From Streptomyces hayashii (GTDB lineage: Bacteria; Actinomycetota; Actinomycetes; Streptomycetales; Streptomycetaceae): DNA of 64,000 nucleotides. Below, one piece after another: positions 34,197-42,659 of this stretch. The stretch covers positions 39,662-103,661 of the forward strand of contig NZ_JAHHIU010000085.1 of the NCBI RefSeq assembly GCF_024539815.1, read 5' to 3'. Each line of letters starts with the position of its first letter. The stretch's first letter is position 1. Under the pieces are notes generated by a model. It was not told the DNA's origin. It did no database searches and saw only the letters and a program-made list of their open reading frames with translations. Both the position numbers and the translations under genes were made by a program.

Positions 34197-34896
34197 CGGC
34201 TTCGTCCGCGCCCGCACCTGCCTGGGTCCGCCTGTTCGCGCCCGCACCTGCCCGTGCCCGCATCCGTCCGCGCCCGGTCTCATCGCGGCCCCATGTCCCT
34301 CTCGGCGTCCCCTCAGGAACGTCTCCTACCGTTCCTTGCGAAACGCCGCCGTACCTCGGTGATTTCTCACCCGTTCGTGCCCCTGCCCGGCGAACCGTTC
34401 TCATGGCGTCTCCAGGACGGAAATAGTGAGAAACACCGGCAATGAATTCCTCGATATCGACCCGACGGCCCTCTTAATTCCGGGGCGGCACCACGGCAGG
34501 ACGTCCTGCATATGAAGAGCGGGTGCAGTCCCGACGGCCGGAGCGTGAAGATCGGGAGCCGTCCGCGGGCGTCCGCTGCTCCGGAAGCGGCCGAAGACGC
34601 CGGTGCGGGCCCGGCGACCTCCGCCCCGGACGCCCTCGGCGGCGATGACGCCCCTCCAGGACCGTTAGAGTCACACCCGTCACCCTCGGCCGGGCAATGC
34701 GTTACTTCCTGTGGAGTAACTCACAGGATTTACACAGGCGTCAGCGGGAAGCCGCGTGGACGTCTCGGCAATCGCCAGCGCCGCAAGATGAATGCCAGGT
34801 TGCGTGCACATTTGCAGCGAACGGCGCTCACCTTGCATCGCGGTAACCGCAAGTGGGACCATTTCCTCGTCCCTGTCGCCCCAAGGTAGGTCCCCT
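34197..34896. other. 700-bp gap before the CDP-ribitol synthase gene
   Basis: No gene supported. 34200-34280 contains repeats of CGCCCGCACCTGCC-like units. 34330-34460 is lower in GC. The open frame 34512-34889 has no protein character. The last 200 bases hold the paired dyads noted separately and the ribosome binding site AAGGTAGG at 34883-34890. Confidence 0.5.
34701..34728. promoter_or_regulatory. Overlapping dyads, possible operator
   Basis: GTTACT (34701) and AGTAAC (34715) form one inverted repeat with 8-bp spacing. TCCTGTG (34708) and CACAGGA (34722) form a second, interleaved one. They lie ~170 bp upstream of the CDP-ribitol synthase gene. A regulator binding site is an inference from symmetry only. 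Confidence 0.35.
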
Positions 34897-36396
34897 GTGT
34901 CCCAGCACATAGCCAAGCCCCGTACCACCGCAGTGATCCTGGCCGGTGGCACCGGCCAGCGCGTGGGTCTGTCGATCCCCAAGCAGTTGCTGAAGATCGC
35001 CGGCAAGGCAGTCATCGAGCACACGCTGACCACCTTCGAGAAGGCTGACTCGGTCGACGACATCATCGTGCTGATGGCGCCCGGCTATGTCCCCGACGTC
35101 GAGAAGATCGTGTCCAAGGCCGGGTTCGAAAAGGTCCGGGCGATCATCGAGGGCGGCTCCACACGGAACGAGACCACCGAGCGCGCCATCGCCGCCCTGG
35201 GCGAGGGGCTGGCCGACGGCGAGGACCTCAACGTCCTCTTCCACGACGCCGTGCGCCCGCTGCTCTCGCAGCGCGTCATCGACGACTGCGTCACCGCCCT
35301 GGAGCGCTACCAGGCCGTCGACGTGGCCATTCCGTCCGCGGACACCATCATCGTCACGCGCACGCACGGCGAGGACGGCGAGTTCATCACCGAGATCCCG
35401 GACCGCTCCCGGCTGCGCCGCGGCCAGACCCCGCAGGCGTTCAAGCTGTCCACCATCCGGCGGGCCTACGAGGTGGCGGCGGGCGACCCCAACTTCCAGG
35501 CCACCGACGACTGCACGGTCGTCCTGCGCTATCTGCCGGACGTGCCGATCCACGTCGTGGCGGGCGACGAGTACAACATGAAGGTGACTCAGCCCGTCGA
35601 CGTCTTCATCGCCGACAAGCTCTTCCAGCTGGCCTCCTCCGCCACCCCCGAGCAGAAGGGCGAGGACGTCTACCGCGAGCTGCTCACCGGCAGGACGGTG
35701 GTCGTCTTCGGCGGTTCGTACGGCATCGGCAAGGACATCGCCGAGCTCGCCGAGTCCTACGGGGCGCAGGTCTACGCCCTGGGCCGCTCCACCACCGGCA
35801 CGCACGTGGAGAACCCGGAGGAGGTCGACGACGCCCTGTCCAAGGCATACGGCGAGACCGGGCGCATCGACTACGTCGTCAACACCGCCGGAGTGCTGCG
35901 CATCGGCAAACTGGCCGAGACCGACAACGCGACCATCGAGGAAGCGCTGAAGGTCAACTACCTGGCGCCGGTGCAGATCGCACGTTCGGCTTACAAATAC
36001 CTGGCGGAGACCAAGGGTCAACTGCTGCTGTACACCTCCAGCAGCTACACCCGCGGCCGCGCCGAGTACAGCCTGTACTCCTCGACCAAGGCCGCCATGG
36101 TGAATCTCACCCAGGCCCTGTCCGACGAGTGGGCCGGTGACGGCATCCGGGTGAACTGCGTCAACCCCGAGCGCACGGCGACCCCCATGCGGACGAAGGC
36201 CTTCGGGCAGGAGCCCGCGGACAGCCTGCTGTCCTCCGAAGCCGTCGCCCGCACCTCCCTCGACGTGCTGCTTTCCGAACTCACCGGCCATGTCGTCGAC
36301 GTCCGTCAGCAGGACCCGACGGCCGCTGCCGGCAAGGCCTCCGACTTCGAACAGGCCCTGGCCGAGGTGCTCGATCGACAGAACGGCGTGGCATAA
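34897..36396 (+). CDS. Bifunctional ribulose-5-phosphate reductase / CDP-ribitol pyrophosphorylase (Bcs1/Acs1 type)
   Basis: 499 residues from GTG 34897. The N-terminal half is an IspD-like cytidylyltransferase (AVILAGGTGQRVGLSIPKQ, LFHDAVRPLLSQ, RLRRGQTPQAF). The C-terminal half, from ~residue 265, is a short-chain dehydrogenase with VVVFGGSYGIGKDIA, NTAGVL, TSSSY and YSLYSSTKAA. This exact fusion is known in Haemophilus capsule enzymes that make CDP-ribitol from ribulose-5-phosphate. CDP-ribitol supplies ribitol-phosphate for wall teichoic acid or capsule. The downstream TagF-like gene is a plausible user. Ribitol is inferred; a related CDP-alditol cannot be excluded. Confidence 0.82.
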   Translation: MSQHIAKPRTTAVILAGGTGQRVGLSIPKQLLKIAGKAVIEHTLTTFEKADSVDDIIVLMAPGYVPDVEKIVSKAGFEKVRAIIEGGSTRNETTERAIAALGEGLADGEDLNVLFHDAVRPLLSQRVIDDCVTALERYQAVDVAIPSADTIIVTRTHGEDGEFITEIPDRSRLRRGQTPQAFKLSTIRRAYEVAAGDPNFQATDDCTVVLRYLPDVPIHVVAGDEYNMKVTQPVDVFIADKLFQLASSATPEQKGEDVYRELLTGRTVVVFGGSYGIGKDIAELAESYGAQVYALGRSTTGTHVENPEEVDDALSKAYGETGRIDYVVNTAGVLRIGKLAETDNATIEEALKVNYLAPVQIARSAYKYLAETKGQLLLYTSSSYTRGRAEYSLYSSTKAAMVNLTQALSDEWAGDGIRVNCVNPERTATPMRTKAFGQEPADSLLSSEAVARTSLDVLLSELTGHVVDVRQQDPTAAAGKASDFEQALAEVLDRQNGVA

Positions 36397-36420
36397 TCGA
36401 GCCCAAATAGCCATCGAATT

Positions 36421-36479
36421 TTCAGGCCTCTGTGGCTCCCGGTTTACGGAGAATTCACAGAGGCCTGAATCCGTAAAAC
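36421..36479 (+). ncRNA. Candidate pseudoknot/hairpin RNA upstream of the TagF-like gene
   Basis: A perfect 14-bp stem TTCAGGCCTCTGTG (36421-36434) / CACAGAGGCCTGAA (36456-36469) carries a 21-nt loop. Loop segment GGTTTACGGA (36441-36450) is complementary at 9 of 10 positions to the bases right after the stem, TCCGTAAAAC (36470-36479). That permits an H-type pseudoknot, or a switch between two structures. The segment is unusually AT-rich for this genome, starts 25 bases after the synthase stop and ends ~75 bases before the next start. It may be a plain terminator or a regulatory leader. Confidence 0.5.
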
Positions 36480-36554
36480 TCCCGAAACCTTCAAAAAGGA
36501 TTTTCCGGACTTTCAGGTACCTATGACCGGCCCCCTCCCAGAGCAGGTTTCTCC

Positions 36555-38657
36555 GTGATATCCACCGCTATTCGCGTAGCCCGGGTGGGCAGCGCGGCCG
36601 AACTGGTCGCAGCGGTCCTCATGATGCTGGGCTACCCCGGCCTCATGGCGACCGCGCTCGTCCCGAGCGCTCCCGCCTTCGCCGTCGCGGCCGCCGTGAC
36701 ATACCTGGCGGACCTCTATCTCCACCGCAAGCGCAGTCGTCTCATCGGGCTGCTGTCCAAGGTGCGAGCCGGTGTGTCCACCCGGTTCCTGGTCCGCGAG
36801 CTGCTGCTGATCCTGCTGCTGGCGAGACTCGACCTCTCGCAGGAGCCGGTCTTCTACGCCGCGATCGCGTGCTTCACGGTGTTCTTCGGCCTGCAGGCGC
36901 CGCACGGCGCACTGGTCACCCTGATCGCCAAGCGCCGCCAGATGCCGGTCGCCACCAGGAACGTCGACCTGGCCTCCCGGCTGCGCATCCCGGGCGCCCC
37001 GCCGCGCCTGCTGCTGAGCCGCGCCACGGTCAAGATGCTCCACCTCGACCTCGCGGCCGTCGTGGGCCTGCTCGTCTACGCGATGAGCGACTCGGTGCGG
37101 CCGGGCTTCGTCGGCATCGCCGTCACCCTGGGCCTCGGCGCGCTGTACGTCCTCGCGCTGGTGCCGCATCTGCGGGCCAGGCGGCTCCCGCCGAAGGCTC
37201 CGAAGGTGCTGGCCACCGTCAGCTCCTGGCTGCGCGAGTACCGGCCCGAGGCGGTCCTGTACTTCTCCGGCTCCGACGACTCCGCCTATCAGGTCAACAT
37301 GTGGCTGGAGACCATGGAGCAGATGGAGGCCCGGCCCCTGGTGATCCTGCGTGAGCGCGCCATCCTGGAGAAGATGGCGCCCACGTCGGTCCCGGTCATC
37401 TGCGTGCCCGGGGGGGTGCACCTGATGAACCTGGACCTGTCCACGGTGCGGGTCGCGTTGTACTGCGCGAACGTCGGCAAGAACATCCACCTGCTGCGCG
37501 TGCCGACCATGAAGCACGTCTTCATCGGCCACGGCGACAGCGACAAGGCCGCCAGCGTCAATCCGTTCAGCAAGGTCTACGACGAGGTGTGGGTCGCCGG
37601 CCGGGCCGGCCGCGACCGCTACGCCATCGCCGACGTCGGCATCCGCGACGAGGACATCGTGGAGGTCGGCCGCCCGCAGCTGGCGTCCATCAGGCCGGCC
37701 GACGGAGCGGTCGCGGACCGCGTCCCGACCGTGCTGTACGCGCCGACCTGGGAGGGCTGGGACGACAGCCCGGGCAACACCTCGCTGCTGCTGGCCGGCG
37801 AGAACATCGTGAAGAAGCTGGTCACCGCCGAGCCCCCGGTCCGCGTCCTGTACAAGCCGCACCCGTTCACCGGCACCCGCAGCGCCAAGGCCGGGGCCGC
37901 GCACCGCCGGATCACCGCTCTGCTCAAGAAGGCCGCCGCCCAGCGCGCGAGCGACCCGCGCTTCACCGCGGACCCGGCCGCCCAGGCCCGCGCCAAGGCC
38001 GAGCTGACCCGGCTCAAGGCCCGCCTGGACGGTCTCTCGCTCGCCTTCGACGAGCGGGCCGACGAGGCCGTCACCAGCCGCGACGGCATCGTCGACGTCC
38101 GCAAGCACCAGGAGGCCGCCCGGCTGCGCGCCGAGTGGAACGAGACCTACTGGCGCTCGTTCCCCTCGTACGAGCACCGGGTGATCACCGGCGCCGCACC
38201 GCGTCTGTACGACTGCTTCAACGCCTCCGAGGCGATGGTCTCCGACATCTCCAGCGTGGTCTCCGACTACATCGCGAGCGGCAAGCCCTATGCCGTCACG
38301 GACTCCGCGGAGCTGGGCGCGGAGGAGTTCAGGCGGCAGAACACCGCGGTGCGCGCCGCGGTGATCCTCGGCAACGACGCCGCCGAGCTCGACCTGCTCC
38401 TGGACGCCGTGCGCGATCCGGCCGGCGACCCGCTGGCGAAGGACCGCAGGGAGCTCAAGGAGTATCTGCTCGGACCGGACGAGCCCACCTCTCGCGAACG
38501 GTTCGACACCGCCGTCACCGACCTCGCGCTGAAGGCCGAGGCGCGCAACGTGGGTCAGGCCTCCCTCGTCGTCGCGCCCGACGACATGCCGGACGGCGAG
38601 ACGGACGCGGAGGCCGACGGCGAAGCCGCACGCGCCAAGGACGTCACCACCGCCTGA
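36555..38657 (+). CDS. CDP-glycerol/ribitol glycerophosphotransferase-family protein with membrane N-terminus (TagF-like)
   Basis: 700 residues from GTG 36555. The first ~205 residues contain about six membrane helices (AAELVAAVLMMLGYPGLMATA, FLVRELLLILLLARLDL, FYAAIACFTVFFGL, GFVGIAVTLGLGALYVLALV), not part of classical TagF. The cytosolic remainder is GT-B like: LYFSGSDDSAYQVNMWL, FIGHGDSDKAASVNPFSKVYDEVWVAG (catalytic His region), VLYAPTWEGW and MVSDISSVVSDYIASGKPYAVTD, all typical of the Glyphos_transf family. The enzyme should polymerise alditol- or sugar-phosphate units onto a lipid-linked primer. The upstream CDP-ribitol synthase suggests a ribitol-phosphate substrate. The C-terminus is acidic and disordered. 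Confidence 0.8.
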   Translation: MISTAIRVARVGSAAELVAAVLMMLGYPGLMATALVPSAPAFAVAAAVTYLADLYLHRKRSRLIGLLSKVRAGVSTRFLVRELLLILLLARLDLSQEPVFYAAIACFTVFFGLQAPHGALVTLIAKRRQMPVATRNVDLASRLRIPGAPPRLLLSRATVKMLHLDLAAVVGLLVYAMSDSVRPGFVGIAVTLGLGALYVLALVPHLRARRLPPKAPKVLATVSSWLREYRPEAVLYFSGSDDSAYQVNMWLETMEQMEARPLVILRERAILEKMAPTSVPVICVPGGVHLMNLDLSTVRVALYCANVGKNIHLLRVPTMKHVFIGHGDSDKAASVNPFSKVYDEVWVAGRAGRDRYAIADVGIRDEDIVEVGRPQLASIRPADGAVADRVPTVLYAPTWEGWDDSPGNTSLLLAGENIVKKLVTAEPPVRVLYKPHPFTGTRSAKAGAAHRRITALLKKAAAQRASDPRFTADPAAQARAKAELTRLKARLDGLSLAFDERADEAVTSRDGIVDVRKHQEAARLRAEWNETYWRSFPSYEHRVITGAAPRLYDCFNASEAMVSDISSVVSDYIASGKPYAVTDSAELGAEEFRRQNTAVRAAVILGNDAAELDLLLDAVRDPAGDPLAKDRRELKEYLLGPDEPTSRERFDTAVTDLALKAEARNVGQASLVVAPDDMPDGETDAEADGEAARAKDVTTA

Positions 38658-38673
38658 CACGCGCGTGGCCGCG

Positions 38674-38711
38674 GGCCGGGTCCCTGGAGAGAATGCTCCG
38701 GAGACCCGGCC
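38674..38711 (+). terminator. Terminator of the TagF-like gene
   Basis: Stem GGCCGGGTC / GACCCGGCC with an inner CTGGAG/CTCCGG pairing, followed by TTTGG. Starts 16 bases after the stop. Confidence 0.7.
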
Positions 38712-38832
38712 TTTGGTGCATCCTGTGAGGTGGAACACGTGTTGCGGAGGCAACCCTTCCTGTTCACCCATCGTCTACCGGGTGTCCAAAGCATGTCCGC
38801 GTCGGGAGACCGTTGCGTGATGAGAGGGAACA

Positions 38833-40059
38833 GTGACCGTTGCGCAGCCTGACGTCACGGTGGTCATCGGGGCGTACGAAGCGATGCCGTATCTGGTGGA
38901 GTGCCTGGCATCGGTCGAGGCACAGACCCTGGATCCGTCCCGCATCGAGGTCATAGCCGTCGACGACGGATCCCGGGACGGCACCGGGGACTACCTGGAG
39001 GAGTTCGCCGCCCGCGTCCCCCTGGACGTCACGGTGATCCGCCAGGACAACTCGGGCGGCCCCAGCGGTCCGCGCAACGTCGGCCTGTCCAAGGCCACCG
39101 GGCGCTATGTCTTCTTCCTCGACGCCGACGACCGGCTCGGCGCCGAGGCCCTGGAACGCATGGTCGCCATGGCCGACCGCAACGGCACCGACGTGGTCCT
39201 CGGCCGGGTCGAGGGCGTCAACCGCAAGCCGCCCAGGTCGATGTGGGGCGAGACGCTCGACCGGACGGACGTGTACTCGTCCAACATCAAGTTCACGCTC
39301 AGCGCGCAGAAGCTGTTCCGCCGGGAGTTCCTGGAGCGGCACGGCATGCGCTTCGACGAGTCGCTGTGGACCGGCGAGGACGCGCTGTTCACCATGGAGG
39401 CCTATCTGCGGGCCGACGGGGTGTCCGTGGTCGCCGACTACACCTGCTACTACCTGGTGGGCCGCGACGACGGCAAGCATGTGACGAAGAGCGGGAGCTA
39501 CACCCTGCGCTTCGACTCCGCCCGCGCCCTGATGGGGCTGCTGGAGCGACTGGTCCCGCCCGGCCCCAAGCGTGACGTGCTCATGGTCCGCCCGTTCCTC
39601 GTCACCGTGCTGCCGCAGTTCGGGCCCGTCTTCCTCCGCAACGACGAGGAGATCCGGCGCACCAAGCTGGAGCTGGCCAAGCCGCTGATGGACGCCTACT
39701 GGAACGAAGGGGTCGCCCAGCGGCTCATGGTCCATGAGCGGCTGCGCCTGGAACTGGTGGCCCGCGGGCGCGCCGACCTCCTCGTGGACGTCCTGGAGTT
39801 CATCCAGGCCAAGACCAAGCCGGCCCCCGTCCTGAAGAAGCGCGGCACCCAGCTCTACCTGGCCTACCCGCACTACGGTTCCCCGGAGGCCGGCATCCCC
39901 GACCGGACCTACCTGGCCGAGCCCCGCGAGGCCAAGGCGTACCCCGGGTGGCGCAAGAACCCCACCGAGGCCTTCCTGCGCGGCTTCGTCCGCAAGGTCC
40001 GCCGCAAGGCGCGCCGTATGCGCCGCGCGGCCCGTCCGGGCGGCACTGCGGCAGCCTGA
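38833..40059 (+). CDS. Family 2 glycosyltransferase
   Basis: 408 residues from GTG 38833 with GAGAGGGA upstream. VTVVIGAYEAMPYLVECLASV, VDDGSRDGTG, NSGGPSGPRNVGL and FFLDADDRLG (metal-binding) place it in the GT2 family. It is clearly paralogous to the first ~320 residues of the GT at 19068 but ends in a short, strongly basic tail (RKVRRKARRMRRAARP) that may bind the membrane surface. Located directly after the TagF-like gene, it may decorate the same polymer. Sugar donor unknown. Confidence 0.8.
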   Translation: MTVAQPDVTVVIGAYEAMPYLVECLASVEAQTLDPSRIEVIAVDDGSRDGTGDYLEEFAARVPLDVTVIRQDNSGGPSGPRNVGLSKATGRYVFFLDADDRLGAEALERMVAMADRNGTDVVLGRVEGVNRKPPRSMWGETLDRTDVYSSNIKFTLSAQKLFRREFLERHGMRFDESLWTGEDALFTMEAYLRADGVSVVADYTCYYLVGRDDGKHVTKSGSYTLRFDSARALMGLLERLVPPGPKRDVLMVRPFLVTVLPQFGPVFLRNDEEIRRTKLELAKPLMDAYWNEGVAQRLMVHERLRLELVARGRADLLVDVLEFIQAKTKPAPVLKKRGTQLYLAYPHYGSPEAGIPDRTYLAEPREAKAYPGWRKNPTEAFLRGFVRKVRRKARRMRRAARPGGTAAA

Positions 40060-40505
40060 GGAACCGGCGGCGTCCGGCGCGGCGGTCGGGATCGTGGCAG
40101 CGGGAGCGCCCGCGACGACCTTCGCTCCGGTCCGGCTCCTGGCCGGGCCGCGCCTCAACCGGGCGTAGAGCGAGCCCGGTCGGGATGGGCGGCGAGCGAG
40201 CCCGGTCAGGGAGCGCGGAGAGCGCCCCGCTGGTCGAAGGGCGTCCCGCCGTCACCGCGGGTGAAGGCGGGACACGGCTCTGTGCGTGAGCCGAACGAGC
40301 CGTCGGACTCCCGCGCCGGGCGAGCTCCGGGCCGCAGCGACCTCACCACGGCAGGAGGACGCGGACGTCCTGCGTCGTCGCAGCGGCGCCCCGACGGGTC
40401 CGTCCGTGCAGTGAAACCCCCGCGCGGCCCGCGCCTGCGTTCGCGTAGATTGCCGGAAAGGCAGCCGTGGACAGCCGTGGACCTATGCGAGGAGCGCAGA
40501 ACAAG
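40060..40505. other. Gap before proB
   Basis: No gene supported. A 14-bp direct repeat GAGCGAGCCCGGTC occurs at 40168-40181 and 40194-40207. Several start codons precede the chosen proB start (GTG 40467, ATG 40485), so the last 40 bases may be coding. Confidence 0.45.
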
Positions 40506-41633
40506 GTGGCAGGGGCAAGGCAGGCCGTGGGCGAGGCCCGCAGGATCGTCGTCAAGGTCGGCTCCTCGTCGCTGACCACCGCCTCCGGCGGGCTGGACGC
40601 CGACCGGGTCGACGCGCTCGTCGACGTCCTCGCCAAGAGCCGCAGCGGCGGGGAGAAGGAGCTCGTCCTCGTCTCGTCCGGTGCGATCGCCGCCGGACTC
40701 GCCCCGCTGGGTCTGCGCCGCCGGCCCAAGGATCTGGCCCGCCAGCAGGCCGCAGCCAGCGTCGGCCAGGGACTGCTGGTGGCCCGCTACACCGCCTCCT
40801 TCGCCCGGTACGGCGTCCGCGTCGGACAGGTGCTGCTGACCAGCGACGACATGAGCCGGCGGGCCCACCACCGCAACGCCTCCCGCACCCTCGACGAGCT
40901 GCTCGCGATGGGCGCGTTCCCGATCGTCAACGAGAACGACACCGTCGCCACCGACGAGATCCGCTTCGGCGACAACGACCGGCTCGCCGCCCTTGTCGCC
41001 CACCTCGTCCACGCCGACCTGCTGGTCCTGCTCTCCGACGTCGACGGCGTCTACGACGGCGACCCCAGCAGGCCGGACACCTCACGGATCGCCGAGGTGC
41101 GGGCCCCCGAGGACCTCGCGCACGTCGAGATCGGCAGCGCCGGCAAGGCGGGCGTCGGGACGGGCGGCATGGTCACCAAGGTCGAGGCCGCCCGGATCGC
41201 GGCGGCCGCCGGCATCCCCGTGGTCCTCACCAGCGCCGTCCACGCGGCCGACGCCTTCGCCGGCGGGGACACCGGCACCTTCTTCCACGCCACCGGCAAG
41301 CGCTCGGCCGACCGGCTGCTGTGGCTGCAGCACGCGTCCACCCCGCAGGGGTCGCTGACGCTGGACGACGGCGCGGTGCGCGCGGTCGTCGAACGGCGTA
41401 CCTCGCTGCTGCCGGCCGGGATCGCCTCCGTCGAGGGCGAGTTCAGCGCGGGCGACCCCGTGGAGCTGCGCGACGCCCGGGGGCGCGCGGTGGCCCGCGG
41501 CCTCGTCAACTTCGACGCCAAGGAGATCCCCCAGCTGCTCGGGCGCTCGACCCGCGAGCTGGCGCGGGAGCTCGGCGCGGAGTACGAGCGCGAGGTCGTC
41601 CACCGGGACGACCTGGTGATCCTGCACCCGTAA
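40506..41633 (+). CDS. proB: Glutamate 5-kinase
   Basis: 375 residues from GTG 40506; in-frame GTG 40467 and ATG 40485 are alternatives. The amino acid kinase domain reads RRIVVKVGSSSLTTASGG, VLVSSGAIAAG, AAASVGQGLL, FPIVNENDTVATDEIRFGDNDRLAALVA and GVGTGGMVTKVEAA. A C-terminal PUA domain (~residues 275-375) carries FSAGDPVELRDARGRAVARGLVNF. The enzyme phosphorylates glutamate in the first step of proline synthesis; activity is usually inhibited by proline through the kinase domain. proA lies 1 kb downstream with one gene between. Confidence 0.96.
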   Translation: MAGARQAVGEARRIVVKVGSSSLTTASGGLDADRVDALVDVLAKSRSGGEKELVLVSSGAIAAGLAPLGLRRRPKDLARQQAAASVGQGLLVARYTASFARYGVRVGQVLLTSDDMSRRAHHRNASRTLDELLAMGAFPIVNENDTVATDEIRFGDNDRLAALVAHLVHADLLVLLSDVDGVYDGDPSRPDTSRIAEVRAPEDLAHVEIGSAGKAGVGTGGMVTKVEAARIAAAAGIPVVLTSAVHAADAFAGGDTGTFFHATGKRSADRLLWLQHASTPQGSLTLDDGAVRAVVERRTSLLPAGIASVEGEFSAGDPVELRDARGRAVARGLVNFDAKEIPQLLGRSTRELARELGAEYEREVVHRDDLVILHP

Positions 41634-41789
41634 ACGCGCTCGAACGGACCGTACCGGTGGGGGACGTTCCGTGAAACCGCCCCACGGAGCCGTGCGGCCT
41701 GCTCAACTTTGTCTCAGGGACAGACCGCGGGAGTCCGGTGGACGAGCGCGGCACACGATCCGCACGAGCGCTGCGTAAAGGAGGCCGTC

Positions 41790-42344
41790 GTGAGACGAGT
41801 GCGCCCTGGGGTGGCAGCGGCCCGTGGGAGTACCGGCGGGGCCGGCGCCACGGCGTCGCGCACGGCCGGGCCGGCGTCCTCGCGCACCGCGGGTGCGCCG
41901 GCGCGTGCGCCCGGCGAGGAACGCGCCCTGACCAGCGTGGCGGCCGGGGAGTCGTACCGGGCCCGCGAGGTCGCCGAGTCGAAGGGCGGGCAGCCCGTGG
42001 ACGTCCCCCGGCTGTGGCACGTGACGCTCAGCGTCTCCGGTGAGCAGGCCCCGCTGAAGGAGGTCCGGCGGGCTCTCGAACAGCTCGCCCACGACCATCC
42101 CTTCCTTCTGACCAGCAGATACGCGGGCGACCACGCCGAGATCCGGTACTGGGAGGAGGCCCGCGACCTGCACGACGCGGCCGCCGTCGCCCTGCGCCTG
42201 TGGGGCGAGCACCGGCAGACGGCCGGGCTGCCGCCCTGGGAGATCGTCGGCCTGGAGGTCATCGACCGCCAGACCTACCATCAGCGCATCGCCGAGGGCT
42301 ACGGTCCGGCCCCGGCGACCCCGGTCGGCGTCCACCCCTACTGA
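41790..42344 (+). CDS. Conserved actinobacterial protein of unknown function
   Basis: 184 residues from GTG 41790, supported by a strong ribosome binding site AAAGGAGG five bases upstream. The first ~60 residues are Ala/Arg/Pro-rich and probably disordered. The rest is a compact domain: PRLWHVTLSVSGEQAPLKEVRRALEQLAHDHPFLLTSRY, then AEIRYWEEARDLHDAAAVALRLWGEH and WEIVGLEVIDRQTYHQRI. The beta-alpha-beta pattern suggests a small ferredoxin-like fold. I recognise it only as a gene typically found between proB and proA in Streptomyces. Its stop codon overlaps the first unit of a tandem repeat. Confidence 0.7.
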   Translation: MRRVRPGVAAARGSTGGAGATASRTAGPASSRTAGAPARAPGEERALTSVAAGESYRAREVAESKGGQPVDVPRLWHVTLSVSGEQAPLKEVRRALEQLAHDHPFLLTSRYAGDHAEIRYWEEARDLHDAAAVALRLWGEHRQTAGLPPWEIVGLEVIDRQTYHQRIAEGYGPAPATPVGVHPY

Positions 42345-42427
42345 GGCCCGACGCCGAAGGCCCGACGCCGAAGGCCCGACGCCGAAGGCCCGACGCCGAA
42401 GGCCCGACGCCGAAGGCCCGACGCCGG
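42344..42427. repeat. Tandem 14-bp repeat, six copies
   Basis: AGGCCCGACGCCGA repeats six times head to tail (last copy with one change), beginning inside the stop codon of the preceding gene. Each unit contains a short palindrome-like GGCCCGACGCC. Confidence 0.9.
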
Positions 42428-42530
42428 AGGCCGGTGGCCGGCGTGCTCGGAGGGCCCGGGGGACCGGGGCGTCCTGGATGCCTGCCTCGGGGGCGGCCCG
42501 GCGTGGCCCGGTTGGCTCGGGGTGTCCGGT

Positions 42531-42612
42531 GGCTTCTCGGCGTGACTCGGCGTGACTCGGCGTGACTCGGCATGTCTCGGGTGGCTCGGGGTGTCTCGGG
42601 GTGTCTCGGGGT
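42531..42612. repeat. Tandem 10-bp repeat, about eight copies
   Basis: Decamers of the form CGTGACTCGG drift to CATGTCTCGG and GTGTCTCGGG but stay in strict 10-bp register across ~80 bases, ending ~50 bp before proA. The first three full copies are identical. Confidence 0.85.
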
Positions 42613-42659
42613 GTGGAACGAGCGGAGAACGGGCCGACGCGGCGCACTACCCTTCCCTT

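Noticed and set aside
34512..34889. 125-codon open frame before the CDP-ribitol synthase
   Set aside because: Low-complexity composition, no ribosome binding site, no domain; overlaps the regulatory dyads.
40261..40575. Plus-strand frame overlapping the proB start
   Set aside because: Shadow frame with Arg/Pro-rich composition and no conserved pattern.
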